64,000 nucleotides of DNA from Lachnospiraceae bacterium NSJ-143. GTDB taxonomy: Bacteria; Bacillota; Clostridia; Lachnospirales; Anaerotignaceae. The stretch lies in contig JALIFM010000004.1 of the NCBI GenBank assembly GCA_022867625.1, forward strand, positions 124,001 through 188,000, written 5' to 3'. Numbering within the stretch: the stretch's first letter is position 1; each line of letters starts with the position of its first letter. Both the position numbers and the translations under genes were made by a program. The notes beneath the pieces are model-generated. The model saw nothing but the letters and a program-made list of their open reading frames with translations, searched no databases and had not been told where the DNA came from. Positions 46,467 through 57,453 of the stretch are shown one piece after another.

Positions 46467-48560
46467 TTATTCAGCGCCTTTTCTGCCTGCAAGAACCTTT
46501 TCCTGAACACTCTTAGGACATGGCTCATAATGGTCTACTTCCATTACATAGTTTCCACGGCCCTGTGTTCTTGAACGGAGGTCTGTAGAGTAGCCGAACA
46601 TTTCAGCAAGAGGTACAAAAGAATGAATTATCTTAGCACCGTTCCTGTCGTCCATACCCTCAATACGTCCACGGCGTGAGTTGATATCTCCAATAACATC
46701 TCCCATGTAATCCTCAGGAACTGTTACTGTTACTTTCATTATAGGCTCAAGAAGAACAGCATCGCCCTTTCTCATAGCCTCTTTAAAAGCCATGGAGCCT
46801 GCAATCTGGTAAGCCATTTCTGATGAGTCTACATCATGGTAGCTTCCGTCATAAACCTCAGCCCTTACTCCAAGAACAGGATATCCTCCAAGAATACCGC
46901 TCTGCATAGCTTCCTGAATACCTTTATCTATAGCAGGAATATATTCCTTAGGGATAGCTCCACCTACAACGCTGTTAACAAACTCATAGTTATTCTCAGC
47001 GTCTGTGCCCATAGGAGCAAATTTAACCTTACAGTGTCCATACTGTCCACGTCCGCCTGACTGACGTACAAATTTTCCTTCAACGTCTACAGCCTTGCGG
47101 AATGTCTCCCTGTATGCAACCTGAGGAGCTCCTACATTGGCCTCAACATGGAATTCCCTTAAAAGACGGTCAACAATAATCTCAAGATGAAGCTCGCCCA
47201 TACCTGAAATGATTGTGTCTCCTGTCTCCTGGTCTGTGTGTGTCTTAAATGTCGGGTCTTCCTCAGCAAGCTTTGAAAGTGCAATACCCATTTTGTCTCT
47301 GCCGGCCTTTGTCTTAGGCTCAATGGCAACAGATATAACAGGCTCCGGGAATACCATTGACTCAAGTATAACCTCATGGTCCTCGTCACAGATTGTATCG
47401 CCTGTTGTTGTAAATTTAAATCCAACAGCAGCCGCTATATCTCCCGCATATACCTTGTCAATTTCCTCACGGTGGTTAGCATGCATAAGAAGGATACGTC
47501 CAAAACGCTCTTTCTTTCCCTTTACTGAGTTATATACATAAGAGCCTGCATCACAGGTTCCAGAGTATACTCTAAAGAAAGCAAGCTTTCCAACAAACGG
47601 GTCATTGGCAATCTTGAATGCAAGTGCCGCAAAAGGCTCAGTATCAGATGAATGCCTTGCGACCTCCTCGCCTGTATGAGGGTCAATACCCTTAATAGAC
47701 GCGATGTCTGTAGGAGAAGGCATGTAGTCGATTACACCGTCAAGGAGTTTCTGAACACCCTTGTTTCTGTAAGCTGTTCCACAGAATACAGGCATAAGCT
47801 CACAGGAGATACATGCCTTTCTGAGTGCCTTTTTGAGTTCCTCAACAGTAATTTCCTCCTCGCTGAGGTATTTTTCCATGAGTTCCTCATCTGTCTCAGC
47901 TATATCCTCAATAAGAGTGGCCCTGTACTCATTTGCAAGGTCAACCATATCCTCAGGAATATCTTCCACAGATATGTCTGTTCCAAGGTCATTGTTGTAG
48001 ATATAAGCCTTCATTTCCATAAGGTCAATAATTCCCTTAAAGAATGCCTCAGCACCTATAGGAAGCTGAACAGCCAGCGGGTGGCAGCCAAGCCTTTCCC
48101 TGATAGATTTCAGGGAGTTAAAGAAATCAGCACCCATGATATCCATCTTATTTACAAAAATCATACGCGGTACGTTATAGTTATCAGCCTGTCTCCAAAC
48201 TGTCTCAGTCTGAGGCTCAACGCCGCCCTTTGCATCCAGTACACATACTGAACCGTCAAGAACACGGAGTGAACGCTCAACCTCAACAGTAAAGTCAACG
48301 TGACCTGGTGTATCGATAATATTTATTCTGTTGCCTTCCCAATGAGCGGTTGTAGCGGCTGAGGTAATTGTAATACCTCTTTCCTGCTCCTGTTCCATCC
48401 AGTCCATGGTAGCTGTACCCTCATGGGTATCACCTATCTTGTAGTTACGTCCTGTATAGTAAAGGATACGCTCAGTGAGAGTAGTTTTTCCGGCATCGAT
48501 ATGCGCCATGATACCAATGTTTCTGGTATTCTCCAAAGAGAATTCTCTACCTGCTGCCAA
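46467..48560 (-). CDS. fusA: Elongation factor G
   Basis: Translocase GTPase, 697 residues. [18 protein letters not shown] and NKMDIMGAD are the G motifs; [11 protein letters not shown] is the effector region, and the later domains have [15 protein letters not shown]. The start is TTG 48560, 7 nt after AGGAGG, giving [16 protein letters not shown] as in relatives. An intercistronic region of 153 bp with two hairpins separates it from rpsG. Confidence 0.99.
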   Translation of the reverse strand: MAAGREFSLENTRNIGIMAHIDAGKTTLTERILYYTGRNYKIGDTHEGTATMDWMEQEQERGITITSAATTAHWEGNRINIIDTPGHVDFTVEVERSLRVLDGSVCVLDAKGGVEPQTETVWRQADNYNVPRMIFVNKMDIMGADFFNSLKSIRERLGCHPLAVQLPIGAEAFFKGIIDLMEMKAYIYNNDLGTDISVEDIPEDMVDLANEYRATLIEDIAETDEELMEKYLSEEEITVEELKKALRKACISCELMPVFCGTAYRNKGVQKLLDGVIDYMPSPTDIASIKGIDPHTGEEVARHSSDTEPFAALAFKIANDPFVGKLAFFRVYSGTCDAGSYVYNSVKGKKERFGRILLMHANHREEIDKVYAGDIAAAVGFKFTTTGDTICDEDHEVILESMVFPEPVISVAIEPKTKAGRDKMGIALSKLAEEDPTFKTHTDQETGDTIISGMGELHLEIIVDRLLREFHVEANVGAPQVAYRETFRKAVDVEGKFVRQSGGRGQYGHCKVKFAPMGTDAENNYEFVNSVVGGAIPKEYIPAIDKGIQEAMQSGILGGYPVLGVRAEVYDGSYHDVDSSEMAYQIAGSMAFKEAMRKGDAVLLEPIMKVTVTVPEDYMGDVIGDINSRRGRIEGMDDRNGAKIIHSFVPLAEMFGYSTDLRSRTQGRGNYVMEVDHYEPCPKSVQEKVLAGRKGAE

Positions 48561-48608
48561 AATTACTCCTCCTTATGTTTATTTTCAAATTACCCTTAAA
48601 TATTTTCC

Positions 48609-48675
48609 GCCTTCCGCTTTATTTAAGCAGGAAGGCAGAAATCAGTCTTTATTTCAGCATTCCCAAAAACCGGGA
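48609..48675 (-). other. Two hairpins in the rpsG-fusA spacer
   Basis: GCCTTCCGCTT pairs with AAGCAGGAAGGC (48609-48619 with 48625-48636, one bulged A), and TTCCC with GGGAA (48659-48663 with 48671-48675). Neither has a T run, so they are not terminators. They could be mRNA control or processing elements of the str operon. Confidence 0.5.
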
Positions 48676-48713
48676 ACTTTATAAAACATAAGATATGTTT
48701 TTTTAAATTCACA

Positions 48714-49184
48714 TTACCATTTATAATGTGAAAACGCCTTGTTGGCTTCAGCCATCTTATGAGTTTCTTCTTTCTTCTTGCATGCGCCGCCGGCATTGTT
48801 GAGAGCATCCATTATCTCTCCTGCAAGACGGTCAACCATAGTTTTCTCTCCGCGCTTTCTGCTGTAGAGAGTAAGCCATCTGAGGCCGAGTGTACGCCTT
48901 CTCTCAGGCCTGATTTCCATAGGAACCTGATAAGTTGCTCCGCCGACACGACGAGCCTTTACCTCGAGAACTGGCATAATGTTGTTCATAGCTTCCTCAA
49001 ACGCTTCAATAGGGTCCTTTCCTGTCTTTTCAGAAACCTTGTCAAATGCGCCGTAAACTATTTTCTGGGCAACGCCCTTTTTACCGTCGAGCATTATGCT
49101 GTTGATAAGCTTTGTTACGTTTTTGCTCTTATATAAAGGGTCCGGTAAAACCTCTCTTTTTGTTACATGACCTTTTCTTGGCAC
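48714..49184 (-). CDS. rpsG: 30S ribosomal protein S7
   Basis: 16S rRNA-binding assembly protein, 156 residues. [22 protein letters not shown]-type [22 protein letters not shown], and the [12 protein letters not shown]-like [21 protein letters not shown] block are diagnostic. GTG 49184 follows AAGGAGGGAAGAATC. Second gene of the str operon. Confidence 0.98.
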   Translation of the reverse strand: MPRKGHVTKREVLPDPLYKSKNVTKLINSIMLDGKKGVAQKIVYGAFDKVSEKTGKDPIEAFEEAMNNIMPVLEVKARRVGGATYQVPMEIRPERRRTLGLRWLTLYSRKRGEKTMVDRLAGEIMDALNNAGGACKKKEETHKMAEANKAFSHYKW

Positions 49185-49332
49185 GATTCTTCCCTCCTTA
49201 ATAAATTTAAATCACAGGTACTCGTGTATTCTTAAATAAAGATACGCGTTTCATGCCTCACACTAAATTCTATACTGAGCTTAAGCAGATTGTATATATT
49301 TGTACAAGGCACTACTTTAAATAAACTACAAA

Positions 49333-49749
49333 TTATTTCTTTTTAGGACGTTTAGCGCCGTATTTGGAACGGGCCTGCATTCTGTTGGCAACACCAGCGG
49401 TATCAAGTGTACCACGGATAATGTGGTAACGAACACCAGGTAAGTCCTTTACCCTTCCGCCTCTGATAAGTACTACAGAGTGCTCCTGAAGGTTATGTCC
49501 CTCACCAGGGATATAAGCTGTTACTTCGATGCCGTTTGTAAGTCTAACCCTAGCAATTTTTCTTAAAGCTGAGTTAGGCTTTTTAGGTGTAGCTGTTTTA
49601 ACTGCTGTGCAAACGCCCCTTCTCTGCGGTGAAGAAATATCTGTAGTTTTCTTCTTAAGAGAGTTGAGACCTTTCTGAAGAGCAGGAGCAGTTGACTTTT
49701 TCTCAAGAGTCTGCCTGCCCTTTCTTACTAACTGATTAAATGTTGGCAT
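49333..49749 (-). CDS. rpsL: 30S ribosomal protein S12
   Basis: Decoding-centre protein, 138 residues. [13 protein letters not shown] and [28 protein letters not shown] are standard. [10 protein letters not shown] and [13 protein letters not shown] carry the positions linked to streptomycin resistance, and the lysine at the first site (K in TPKKPNS) is the sensitive type. ATG 49749 follows GAGGAGGTGCACTTA. First gene of the str operon, with its own promoter because rpoC is not directly upstream. Confidence 0.98.
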   Translation of the reverse strand: MPTFNQLVRKGRQTLEKKSTAPALQKGLNSLKKKTTDISSPQRRGVCTAVKTATPKKPNSALRKIARVRLTNGIEVTAYIPGEGHNLQEHSVVLIRGGRVKDLPGVRYHIIRGTLDTAGVANRMQARSKYGAKRPKKK

Positions 49750-49848
49750 TAAGTGCACCTCCTCACAAAATTAATACATTCTGCCTACGCAATAAAATCT
49801 TCTTTGTTATAAGACATAACAAGAATGCCTGATTTCAGACACCGTAAA

Positions 49849-49877
49849 AGTTTATCATTTTACAAATTAAATGTCAA
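49849..49877 (-). promoter_or_regulatory. Predicted promoter of the str operon
   Basis: Minus strand: TTGACA (49877-49872), 17 nt, TAAACT (49854-49849), about 95 nt ahead of rpsL. It supports independent transcription of rpsL-rpsG-fusA. Confidence 0.75.
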
Positions 49878-50449
49878 GCCAATTTATAAATATTTTACCT
49901 TTATCAGTCAGTAACATATTATAGCCAGATTCTTCATTATTTATATGTATTTTCAGGCTCTGCAATTTTTAATGGTTGAAAAATATTTTTACCCCATGAA
50001 CGGCCTGAAAGCTTTTATTAAAAACCTTTGTTTATAATTTCTCATACAAAAAGCGATTTTAAAATACAAATTCAAAGCCTTGAGCCAATGAACCCTAATG
50101 TCCGCCCAACGGAAACATAAACAGAAAATGTTTATGTCTTGATTTTGATAAGCATTTTTTGTTTATATACAAAACATCTAATTTATACTCACATAATTTC
50201 ACTTTTTTATCAATATTATATCAATTATTATAAAAAGACCGCCAATTTTTTAATGTTAATGTCCTTTTGTCAGAACAATATAGTTAATTTAGCTATAAAT
50301 GATAAAAAAGTGTTATCTTAAATTATAAAGGTTTATGACATTTTTCATAAAATGTGTTGAACAAGAAATAATGTCCTTGTATTAAATACAAAATGCTTTA
50401 TTTTAGCCAAATTAGTTCTTCTGAGAAAAACTTTTAGCAAAAAAGTCCA
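49878..50449. other. AT-rich spacer between divergent str operon and threonine dehydratase cassette
   Basis: About 570 bp without a supported gene. A plus-strand frame of 60 codons at 50139-50321 has no ribosome binding site and biased low-complexity content, so it is not called. I see no repeat, attachment site or integrase remnant. Confidence 0.5.
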
Positions 50450-50478
50450 TTTACTAAAAAAAATAAACGTTGTATAAT
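50450..50478 (+). promoter_or_regulatory. Predicted promoter of the threonine dehydratase cassette
   Basis: TTTACT (50450-50455), 17 nt, TATAAT (50473-50478). The leader to the GTG start is about 120 nt. Confidence 0.55.
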
Positions 50479-50605
50479 TTAACTAAATCAAAAGTCTGCT
50501 GTAACAATATGGTTTACACCGTATGAATACACAGCTCAAATACATATTTTCAGCAGATATGAAAAGTTTATACCTATTATAATATCATAACAGGAGGGGT
50601 TTAAA

Positions 50606-51799
50606 GTGATTTCACTTGAAATGCTTTACGATGCAAAACGTGTGCTCAAAGACGTGGCAAGAACCACACCGCTTTCACCGGCACCAAAAATCGGCGAAGG
50701 TATTTATATCAAATCCGAAAATCTGCAGCTTACCGGTTCTTTCAAGCTCAGAGGCGCTTATTACAAAATCCACAGCCTTACACCTGAGGAGAAAGCAAAA
50801 GGCGTTATAGCCTGCTCGGCCGGAAACCATGCTCAGGGAGTTGCCCTTTCGGCTACAAAGAGCGGAATCAAGTCAATTATATGTATGCCTGCCGGAGCTC
50901 CTCTTGCAAAGGTAGAAGCTACAAAGGGCTATGGAGCCGAGGTTGTGCTCGTTCCCGGAGTATACGACGATGCTTTCAACAAAGCTGTTGAGCTTACAAA
51001 TGAGCACGGTTATACTTTCGCCCATCCATTTAATGATGAGAGGGTAATAGCCGGACAGGGAACAATAGGCCTTGAGATTCTTGAGCAGCTTGAAGACGTT
51101 GACACAGTTGTTGTGCCTATCGGAGGCGGCGGACTTATAAGCGGAATCTCCTACGCTGTCAAATCAATCAAACCTGAATGCAGGGTTATCGGAGTACAGG
51201 CTGCTGGCGCAGCAAGCATGTATGTGTCAAGAAAAAACGGCGCTCCTACAGAGCTTGCCTCAGTTTCAACTATAGCAGACGGAATAGCTGTTAAAAAGCC
51301 TGGCGACCTTACATATGAGCTTTGCAGCAAATATGTTGACGACATAGTAACCGTTACTGAAGATGAAATTGCTTCAGCAATACTTAAACTTATGGAATGC
51401 CAGAAAACCGTTTCTGAAGGCGCCGGTGCCGTATCTGTTGCAGCGGTAATGTTTGGAAAGGTTCCTACTGAAGGCAAAAAGACAGTCTGTGTGGTATCTG
51501 GAGGAAACATTGACGTTACAATGCTTTCAAGGATAATCACAAAAGGCCTCTCAAAATCCGGAAGGATGTGCGAGATAACAACAAAGGTTATGGATAAACC
51601 GGGACAGCTCATCAACCTTCTTCAGGTAGTAGCTGATACTGGAGCCAACATAATAAGGGTTAACCATTCCAGGGAAGCAAAACTTTCAGATGTTACAAAC
51701 TGTGTTGTAACAATGGTACTTGAAACAAGAAACACAGAGCATGTTGATGAAATAGAAAAAGCTCTCAAAGTTAAGGGGTATGAGCTTTTGGAAATCTGA
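50606..51799 (+). CDS. ilvA: Threonine ammonia-lyase, medium form with ACT domain
   Basis: PLP-dependent deamination of threonine to 2-oxobutyrate and ammonia (also serine), 397 residues. The PLP lysine K47 lies in TGSFKLRGAY. SAGNHAQG and the phosphate-binding GGGGLISG follow, and a C-terminal ACT domain covers about 325-397. This size is the catabolic-type form seen in fermenting Firmicutes rather than the 510-residue biosynthetic IlvA. GTG 50606 follows AGGAGGGG. No isoleucine genes are near; the neighbours are a symporter and RidA, which points to amino-acid fermentation. Confidence 0.93.
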   Translation: MISLEMLYDAKRVLKDVARTTPLSPAPKIGEGIYIKSENLQLTGSFKLRGAYYKIHSLTPEEKAKGVIACSAGNHAQGVALSATKSGIKSIICMPAGAPLAKVEATKGYGAEVVLVPGVYDDAFNKAVELTNEHGYTFAHPFNDERVIAGQGTIGLEILEQLEDVDTVVVPIGGGGLISGISYAVKSIKPECRVIGVQAAGAASMYVSRKNGAPTELASVSTIADGIAVKKPGDLTYELCSKYVDDIVTVTEDEIASAILKLMECQKTVSEGAGAVSVAAVMFGKVPTEGKKTVCVVSGGNIDVTMLSRIITKGLSKSGRMCEITTKVMDKPGQLINLLQVVADTGANIIRVNHSREAKLSDVTNCVVTMVLETRNTEHVDEIEKALKVKGYELLEI

Positions 51800-51815
51800 T
51801 AATCAAATTGCTGCT

Positions 51816-51847
51816 GCCGGGTTGAGCTCCTTTGAACCCTGCCCGGC
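51816..51847 (+). other. GC-rich hairpin between dehydratase and symporter genes
   Basis: GCCGGG (51816-51821) can pair with CCCGGC (51842-51847), with inner GGGTT/GAACCC alternatives. The trailing sequence TCGTTAATATTAT is only weakly T-rich, so it may be a partial terminator or RNA-processing site. Confidence 0.45.
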
Positions 51848-51869
51848 TCGTTAATATTATATTAGAATA

Positions 51870-51914
51870 AGGGAGGGAAAGCTTTAAGTCTTGTAAGACT
51901 GAAAGCAGACAAAT
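51870..51914 (+). promoter_or_regulatory. Hairpin between Shine-Dalgarno and start codon of the symporter gene
   Basis: AGGGAGGG (51870-51877) is the only strong ribosome binding site, but lies 37 nt from ATG 51915. Between them GCTTT-A-AGTCT (51881-51891) pairs with AGACT-G-AAAGC (51896-51906). If the hairpin forms, the effective spacing falls to about 11 nt. Confidence 0.5.
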
Positions 51915-53141
51915 ATGGATAACGAGAAGAAAAAATTTAAAATAGGTTTACTTCCACGACTTATAATCGCAATTATATTGGGTCTTATAGTAGGTAGCAT
52001 AGCCAAATCGGCTGACTTTCCTATAATCATTCAAATCGGTGCAACATTCAACAGTATATTCGGCAACTTCCTCAACTTCGCAATACCTCTTATCATCATC
52101 GGCTTTGTAGTGCCTGGTGTTGCTGACCTTGGAGAAGGCGCAGGCAAAACACTTGCCCTTACTGCATTGGTGGCATATGTTTCTACCATAATAGCAGGCT
52201 CATTTGCATTTGTTGTAGACAGAACCATATTCCCATCGTTCCTTAAAGTTGGCTCTATAGTTCTTGAAAACGCAACAAACGCTGAGGAAACAATGCTTCC
52301 TGGCCTTTTCACAATAGAGATGCCTCCTATTATTGGTGTTATGAGCGCACTGCTTATATCATTTATACTTGGCTTGGGAATCTCCGTTACAAGAAGCAAA
52401 GCACTTAAAGACGTATTCCACGGTTTCCAGGATATTATTGTTGGACTTGTTACAAACATCATAATTCCTCTCCTTCCATTCCATGTTTACGGTATATTTG
52501 CAAACATGACATTTGCAGGAACAGTTATGGAAATTATGTCTGTATTTATCAAGGTATTCGCAATAATTATTATAATGCACATTATCATTATAATATTCCA
52601 GTACACAGTTGCCGGAACATTTGCAAAAAAGAATCCGTTCAGCCTTATTAAGAACATGATTCCTGCTTACTTTACAGCTATAGGAACACAGTCTTCAGCC
52701 GCTACAATACCTGTAACAGTAGCACAGACAAAAAAGAATGGCGTAAGCGACATGATAGCCGAGTTTGTATGCCCTCTTTGCGCTACAATACATCTTTCAG
52801 GCTCCACAATTACACTTACAAGCTGTTCTATAGCAATAATGATGCTTAACGGCTGGGATGTAACATTTGCCAAGATGTTCCCATTCATACTTATGCTTGG
52901 TGTAACAATGGTTGCAGCTCCTGGCGTACCTGGCGGTGCTGTCATGGCTGCTCTTGGAATACTTGACTCAATGCTTGGATTCAACGAGGCTATGCTCGCT
53001 CTTATGATAGCCCTCTATATTGCTCAGGACAGCTTTGGAACAGCCTGCAACGTAACAGGCGACGGCGCTATAGCAGTTTTCATGGACGCTATAACAGGCA
53101 AGAAAAACAAGGCCGCCGGCACTGCCCCTGAAATGAACTGA
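51915..53141 (+). CDS. Dicarboxylate/amino acid:cation symporter (DAACS family)
   Basis: Sodium- or proton-coupled inner-membrane carrier, 408 residues, eight helices and two re-entrant loops expected. The serine-rich hairpin GTQSSAATIPVT, the second hairpin region HLSGSTITLT and the substrate/cation-site NVTGDGAIAVF (N-x-x-GD) identify the family. Substrate is not fixed by these motifs. Position between threonine dehydratase and RidA makes threonine, serine or a related amino acid likely. Translation start is ATG 51915, whose immediate ribosome binding site is weak (see the hairpin entry). Confidence 0.9.
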   Translation: MDNEKKKFKIGLLPRLIIAIILGLIVGSIAKSADFPIIIQIGATFNSIFGNFLNFAIPLIIIGFVVPGVADLGEGAGKTLALTALVAYVSTIIAGSFAFVVDRTIFPSFLKVGSIVLENATNAEETMLPGLFTIEMPPIIGVMSALLISFILGLGISVTRSKALKDVFHGFQDIIVGLVTNIIIPLLPFHVYGIFANMTFAGTVMEIMSVFIKVFAIIIIMHIIIIIFQYTVAGTFAKKNPFSLIKNMIPAYFTAIGTQSSAATIPVTVAQTKKNGVSDMIAEFVCPLCATIHLSGSTITLTSCSIAIMMLNGWDVTFAKMFPFILMLGVTMVAAPGVPGGAVMAALGILDSMLGFNEAMLALMIALYIAQDSFGTACNVTGDGAIAVFMDAITGKKNKAAGTAPEMN

Positions 53142-53220
53142 TTAACGCCCCCAACTTATTCCCAACTCTGTCGTACCTTAAAAGGGCGGCAGGGTTCGGA
53201 ACTGGTATAACTGTTAACAG

Positions 53221-53245
53221 GCTTTTCCGTTTAAGCCGGAAAGGC
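53221..53245 (+). other. Hairpin between symporter and ridA genes
   Basis: GCTTTTCCG (53221-53229) pairs with CGGAAAGGC (53237-53245), one wobble. A CTGTTAACAG palindrome lies just before it (53211-53220). No T run follows, so read-through into ridA is likely. Confidence 0.5.
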
Positions 53246-53283
53246 TCAAATATATTAAAACAAAAGATGAAAGGATGATACCA

Positions 53284-53664
53284 ATGCTTAAATTCACATC
53301 TACAGAAAACGCACCTGCCGCTATCGGCCCATACTCACAGGCTGTTGAGGTAAACGGACTGCTTTTTGCTTCAGGACAGGTTCCTCTTATGCCTGGAACA
53401 GGCGAGGTTGTAGGAACAACTATTGAGGAGCAGACAGAAAGGGTATGCCAGAACATTAAAGGTATCCTTGAGGCTAACGGCCTTACATTTGAGAATGTTG
53501 TTAAAACAACCTGTTTCCTTGCTGATATCAACGACTTCGCGGCATTCAACGCTGTTTACGGAAAATATTTTGTAAGCAAACCGGCAAGAAGCTGTGTAGC
53601 TGTAAAATCAATACCTAAGGGACTTCTCTGTGAGGTAGAGATTATAGCTGACATGAACAAATAA
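53284..53664 (+). CDS. ridA: RidA family enamine/imine deaminase
   Basis: Hydrolyses reactive 2-aminoacrylate and aminocrotonate released by PLP enzymes such as threonine dehydratase, 126 residues, homotrimer. PAAIGPYSQAVEVNGLLFASGQVPL, the catalytic arginine in KPARSCVAVKSIPKGLLCEVEIIA and the final helix are characteristic. ATG 53284 follows AAAGG by 9 nt. Its presence with threonine dehydratase makes a coherent module: uptake, deamination and clean-up of the toxic intermediate. Confidence 0.95.
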   Translation: MLKFTSTENAPAAIGPYSQAVEVNGLLFASGQVPLMPGTGEVVGTTIEEQTERVCQNIKGILEANGLTFENVVKTTCFLADINDFAAFNAVYGKYFVSKPARSCVAVKSIPKGLLCEVEIIADMNK

Positions 53665-53678
53665 TTATACATAACCTT

Positions 53679-53711
53679 AAGGCCCGTTTCGTATGAGACG
53701 GGCCTTTTTTA
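53679..53711 (+). terminator. Terminator of the threonine cassette
   Basis: GGCCCGTTTC/GAGACGGGCC (53681-53690 with 53695-53704, one wobble) with a GTAT loop, then T6. Confidence 0.93.
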
Positions 53712-53773
53712 TAAGAATTTTAAACATGATTATAATACTGAAAACAATCCCGATAATCATGCTTTATTTTTTG

Positions 53774-53807
53774 CAGCAAAAAGCCCCGCGTTTTGTACAC
53801 GGGGCTT
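53774..53807 (-). terminator. Terminator after rpoC
   Basis: AAGCCCCG/CGGGGCTT (53781-53788 with 53800-53807) is followed on the minus strand by T5. It shows that the rpoBC transcript normally ends here rather than reading into rpsL. Confidence 0.88.
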
Positions 53808-53813
53808 AAGTTA

Positions 53814-56800
53814 TTACATGCTTTCAAGCTCACTTATATATCTTTCAGACTGGTCAGTTGGCTCAATGCCTATATTGCGGTATCTTGGCATACCTGTTCC
53901 GGCTGGAATAAGCTTACCAAGTATAACATTTTCCTTAAGACCAATAAGCGGGTCAATCTTTCCTTTTATAGCTGCCTCTGTGAGTACTCTTGTTGTCTCC
54001 TGGAACGAAGCCGCTGAAAGGAATGAGTCTGTAGCAAGTGACGCCTTTGTGATACCAAGGAGCACTCTGCTTCCTTTGGCAGGCTCAAGGCCCTGCGCTT
54101 CCATATCAGCATTGGTATTCTCAAAGGTAAGCCAGTCAACAAGGCTTCCCGGAAGGAATTCCGTATTGCCATTGTCCTCAATCTTAACCCTTTTAAGCAT
54201 CTGGCGCACAATAACCTCAATATGCTTGTCGTTAATCTCAACACCCTGAAGGCGGTAAACCCTCTGTACCTCCTGAATCATATAATCCTGTACTCCCCTC
54301 AAGCCTTTAATCTTAAGGATATCGTGAGGATTAACACTTCCTTCGGTAATCTCGTCGCCGGCTTCAATATAGTCGCCGTCAAACACTTTCAAACGTGAAC
54401 CGTAAGGTATAAGATAATCCTTTGTCTCGCCTGTCTCAGGGTTTGAAACAGTAACCTCACGCTTTTTCTTAGTATCAGTATATGCTACAGTTCCGGCAAA
54501 CTCAGAAATAATAGCGAGTCCTTTTGGCTTTCTGGCCTCAAAAAGCTCCTCAACTCGAGGAAGACCCTGTGTTATATCGTCTCCGGCTATACCGCCTGTA
54601 TGGAATGTACGCATTGTAAGCTGTGTACCAGGCTCACCAATTGACTGCGCGGCTATGATTCCGACAGACTCTCCGATACGAACCGTACGTCCGCTTGCCA
54701 TGTTGGCTCCGTAACACTTGGCGCATATGCCGACCGTTGAGCGGCAGGTAAGTACGGTACGTATAAGAACCTTCTTGATTCCCGCCTTTTCAACCTTTTC
54801 CGCCATATCCATTGTAATCTGAGTATCAGCCGGTACAATAATCTCGTCAGTTTCAGGGTCTCTGATTTCATTAACTGACCAGCGCCCCCTAATCCTGTCC
54901 TGAAGGCTTTCTATAAGCTCATTTCCATCTGTAAAGGCTGAAACCCAAAGTCCCGGAACCTCCTGCTCTTCATCATGGCAGCAGTCCGCCTCACGTATAA
55001 TAATATCCTGAGAAACGTCAACAAGCCTTCTTGTGAGGTATCCTGAGTCGGCTGTTCTGAGAGCCGTATCTGTAAGTCCTTTACGCGCTCCATGAGCTGA
55101 TATGAAATACTCAAGAACAGAGAGGCCCTCACGGAAATTAGACTTGATAGGAAGCTCTATTATACCTCCCGATGGGTTAGCCATAAGTCCTCGCATACCT
55201 GCAAGCTGCTTAATCTGCGCGTTGGAACCACGGGCTCCTGAGTTGGCCATCATGAATATGTTGTTGTATTTTCCAAGACCAGCAAGAAGCGCTTCTGTAA
55301 TCTTGTCATTGGCAATATTCCATGCCTCAATTACCTTATTATGGCGTTCCTCATCGGTCATAAGGCCTCGCCTGAATTTCTTTGTTATCAAATCAACTGC
55401 TGATTCCGCTTCTGCAAGGAATTCAGGTTTCTTTTCAGGTATAACCATATCGGATACTGAAACCGTAAGAGCTCCCCTTGTTGAGAATTTATAGCCGAGG
55501 GCCTTAATTTTGTCAATAACAACGGCTGTCTTGGTTGAGCCGCAGCGGTTTATGCAGCGGTAAATGATTTTTCCAATGGCCTTTTTGTCACAGAGGAAAT
55601 CAATCTCATACCTGAATTTGTTTTCGTCCTTTGTTCTGTCCACATATCCAAGATTCTGAGGTATAGCCTCATTAAATATGATACAGCCGACAGTTGTTTC
55701 AACCATTCTGGACTCTTTCACACCGTCAAACTCAAGTGTCCGTCTTACATCTATAATCTCCTGAAGCTTAATTTCGTGGTTATCATAAGCCAGTATTGCC
55801 TCAAGCTCATCTTTAAACCTCTTTTTAATCAAATCTCCTGCATGCTTAATTACCGTACCGTTTTCATCCACTACATCCTGCTCATACCTGTCATTAAAGT
55901 CATCGCGTCTGAGTGTAAGGTAATACATACCAAGAATCATGTCCTGTGTAGGAACCGTAACAGGCGCTCCGTCTGAAGGTTTGAGGAGGTTGTTTGGAGA
56001 AAGCATAAGGAATCTGCACTCCGCCTGTGCCTCAACAGAAAGAGGAACATGGACAGCCATCTGGTCACCGTCAAAGTCGGCATTATATGCTGTACATACA
56101 AGAGGATGGAGCTTAATAGCCCTTCCCTCTACAAGCACAGGCTCAAATGCCTGTATTCCAAGCCTGTGGAGTGTCGGGGCACGGTTAAGCATAACCGGAT
56201 GCTCCTTAATAACACTCTCAAGCACATCCCATACCTCGCTCTGAAGCCTCTCAACCATTCTCTTTGCAGATTTTATGTTATGAGCTATTCCGTCTTCAAC
56301 AAGCTTTTTCATAACAAAAGGCTTAAAGAGCTCTATTGCCATTTCCTTAGGAAGTCCGCACTGGTAAATCTTAAGGTCAGGTCCTACTACAATAACCGAA
56401 CGGCCTGAATAGTCAACACGCTTTCCAAGAAGGTTCTGCCTGAAACGTCCCTGTTTACCCTTAAGCATGTCTGAAAGCGACTTAAGGGCACGGTTTCCAG
56501 GGCCTGTAACAGGTCTGCCCCTTCTGCCGTTGTCTATAAGTGCGTCAACAGCCTCCTGTAGCATCCTCTTTTCATTTCTTACAATAATATCAGGAGCGCC
56601 TAAATCAAGAAGCTTTTTAAGTCGGTTATTCCTGTTTATAACCCTTCTGTAAAGGTCATTGAGGTCGCTTGTGGCAAACCTTCCACCGTCAAGCTGTACC
56701 ATAGGCCTAAGGTCAGGCGGTATAACAGGTATTACATCAAGAATCATCCACTCAGGCCTGTTGTTTGACATTTTGAACGACTCAAGCACCTCAAGCTTTT

Positions 56801-57434
56801 TGATTATCCTTATACGCTTCTGGCCTGTTGTTTCTGCAAACTGTTTTTTAAGCTCAGCGCTTTCTTTTTCAATATCAATATCCTGAAGGAGCTTCTTTAT
56901 AGCCTCCGCGCCCATCTGGGCCTCAAAAGCGCCATAACCGAACTTATCGCAGGCTTCCCTGTATTCCTTTTCTGTAAGAAGCTGTTTGTACTGAAGCGAT
57001 GTCTCCTTAGGGTCTATAACAATATAAGACGCAAAGTAGAGTACCTTTTCAAGCGCCCTTGGGCTCATTGAAAGTATAAGCCCCATTCTGGAAGGTATCC
57101 CCTTGAAGTACCATATGTGTGATACAGGGCACGCAAGCTCAATATGCCCCATTCTTTCACGCCTTACTTTCGACTTTGTAACCTCAACACCGCAGCGGTC
57201 ACAGACAATACCCTTATATCTTATTCTCTTGTACTTTCCGCAGTGGCACTCCCAGTCCTTTGTAGGTCCAAAAATCCTTTCACAGAAAAGTCCGTCTCTT
57301 TCAGGCTTAAGAGTCCTGTAGTTTATTGTTTCAGGCTTTTTAACCTCGCCCCTTGACCATTCGCGAATCTTCTCAGGAGATGCCAAGCCGATTTTAATAG
57401 AATCAAAAACTATTCCCTGTTCTTGAACTGCCAT
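53814..57434 (-). CDS. rpoC: RNA polymerase subunit beta'
   Basis: Catalytic half of RNA polymerase, 1206 residues. The zinc ribbon [23 protein letters not shown] is near the N-terminus. The active-site magnesium motif is [12 protein letters not shown]. The second zinc site includes [13 protein letters not shown], and [21 protein letters not shown] is the bridge-helix/trigger-loop region. ATG 57434; it follows rpoB by 19 bp. It ends in its own terminator, and the next minus-strand gene is rpsL 4 kb away. Confidence 0.99.
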   Translation of the reverse strand: MAVQEQGIVFDSIKIGLASPEKIREWSRGEVKKPETINYRTLKPERDGLFCERIFGPTKDWECHCGKYKRIRYKGIVCDRCGVEVTKSKVRRERMGHIELACPVSHIWYFKGIPSRMGLILSMSPRALEKVLYFASYIVIDPKETSLQYKQLLTEKEYREACDKFGYGAFEAQMGAEAIKKLLQDIDIEKESAELKKQFAETTGQKRIRIIKKLEVLESFKMSNNRPEWMILDVIPVIPPDLRPMVQLDGGRFATSDLNDLYRRVINRNNRLKKLLDLGAPDIIVRNEKRMLQEAVDALIDNGRRGRPVTGPGNRALKSLSDMLKGKQGRFRQNLLGKRVDYSGRSVIVVGPDLKIYQCGLPKEMAIELFKPFVMKKLVEDGIAHNIKSAKRMVERLQSEVWDVLESVIKEHPVMLNRAPTLHRLGIQAFEPVLVEGRAIKLHPLVCTAYNADFDGDQMAVHVPLSVEAQAECRFLMLSPNNLLKPSDGAPVTVPTQDMILGMYYLTLRRDDFNDRYEQDVVDENGTVIKHAGDLIKKRFKDELEAILAYDNHEIKLQEIIDVRRTLEFDGVKESRMVETTVGCIIFNEAIPQNLGYVDRTKDENKFRYEIDFLCDKKAIGKIIYRCINRCGSTKTAVVIDKIKALGYKFSTRGALTVSVSDMVIPEKKPEFLAEAESAVDLITKKFRRGLMTDEERHNKVIEAWNIANDKITEALLAGLGKYNNIFMMANSGARGSNAQIKQLAGMRGLMANPSGGIIELPIKSNFREGLSVLEYFISAHGARKGLTDTALRTADSGYLTRRLVDVSQDIIIREADCCHDEEQEVPGLWVSAFTDGNELIESLQDRIRGRWSVNEIRDPETDEIIVPADTQITMDMAEKVEKAGIKKVLIRTVLTCRSTVGICAKCYGANMASGRTVRIGESVGIIAAQSIGEPGTQLTMRTFHTGGIAGDDITQGLPRVEELFEARKPKGLAIISEFAGTVAYTDTKKKREVTVSNPETGETKDYLIPYGSRLKVFDGDYIEAGDEITEGSVNPHDILKIKGLRGVQDYMIQEVQRVYRLQGVEINDKHIEVIVRQMLKRVKIEDNGNTEFLPGSLVDWLTFENTNADMEAQGLEPAKGSRVLLGITKASLATDSFLSAASFQETTRVLTEAAIKGKIDPLIGLKENVILGKLIPAGTGMPRYRNIGIEPTDQSERYISELESM

Positions 57435-57453
57435 TACCTAAAGCTCCCCTCTC

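Noticed and set aside
50139-50321. 60-codon open frame in the rpsL-dehydratase spacer
   Set aside because: Low-complexity AT-rich sequence without a ribosome binding site.
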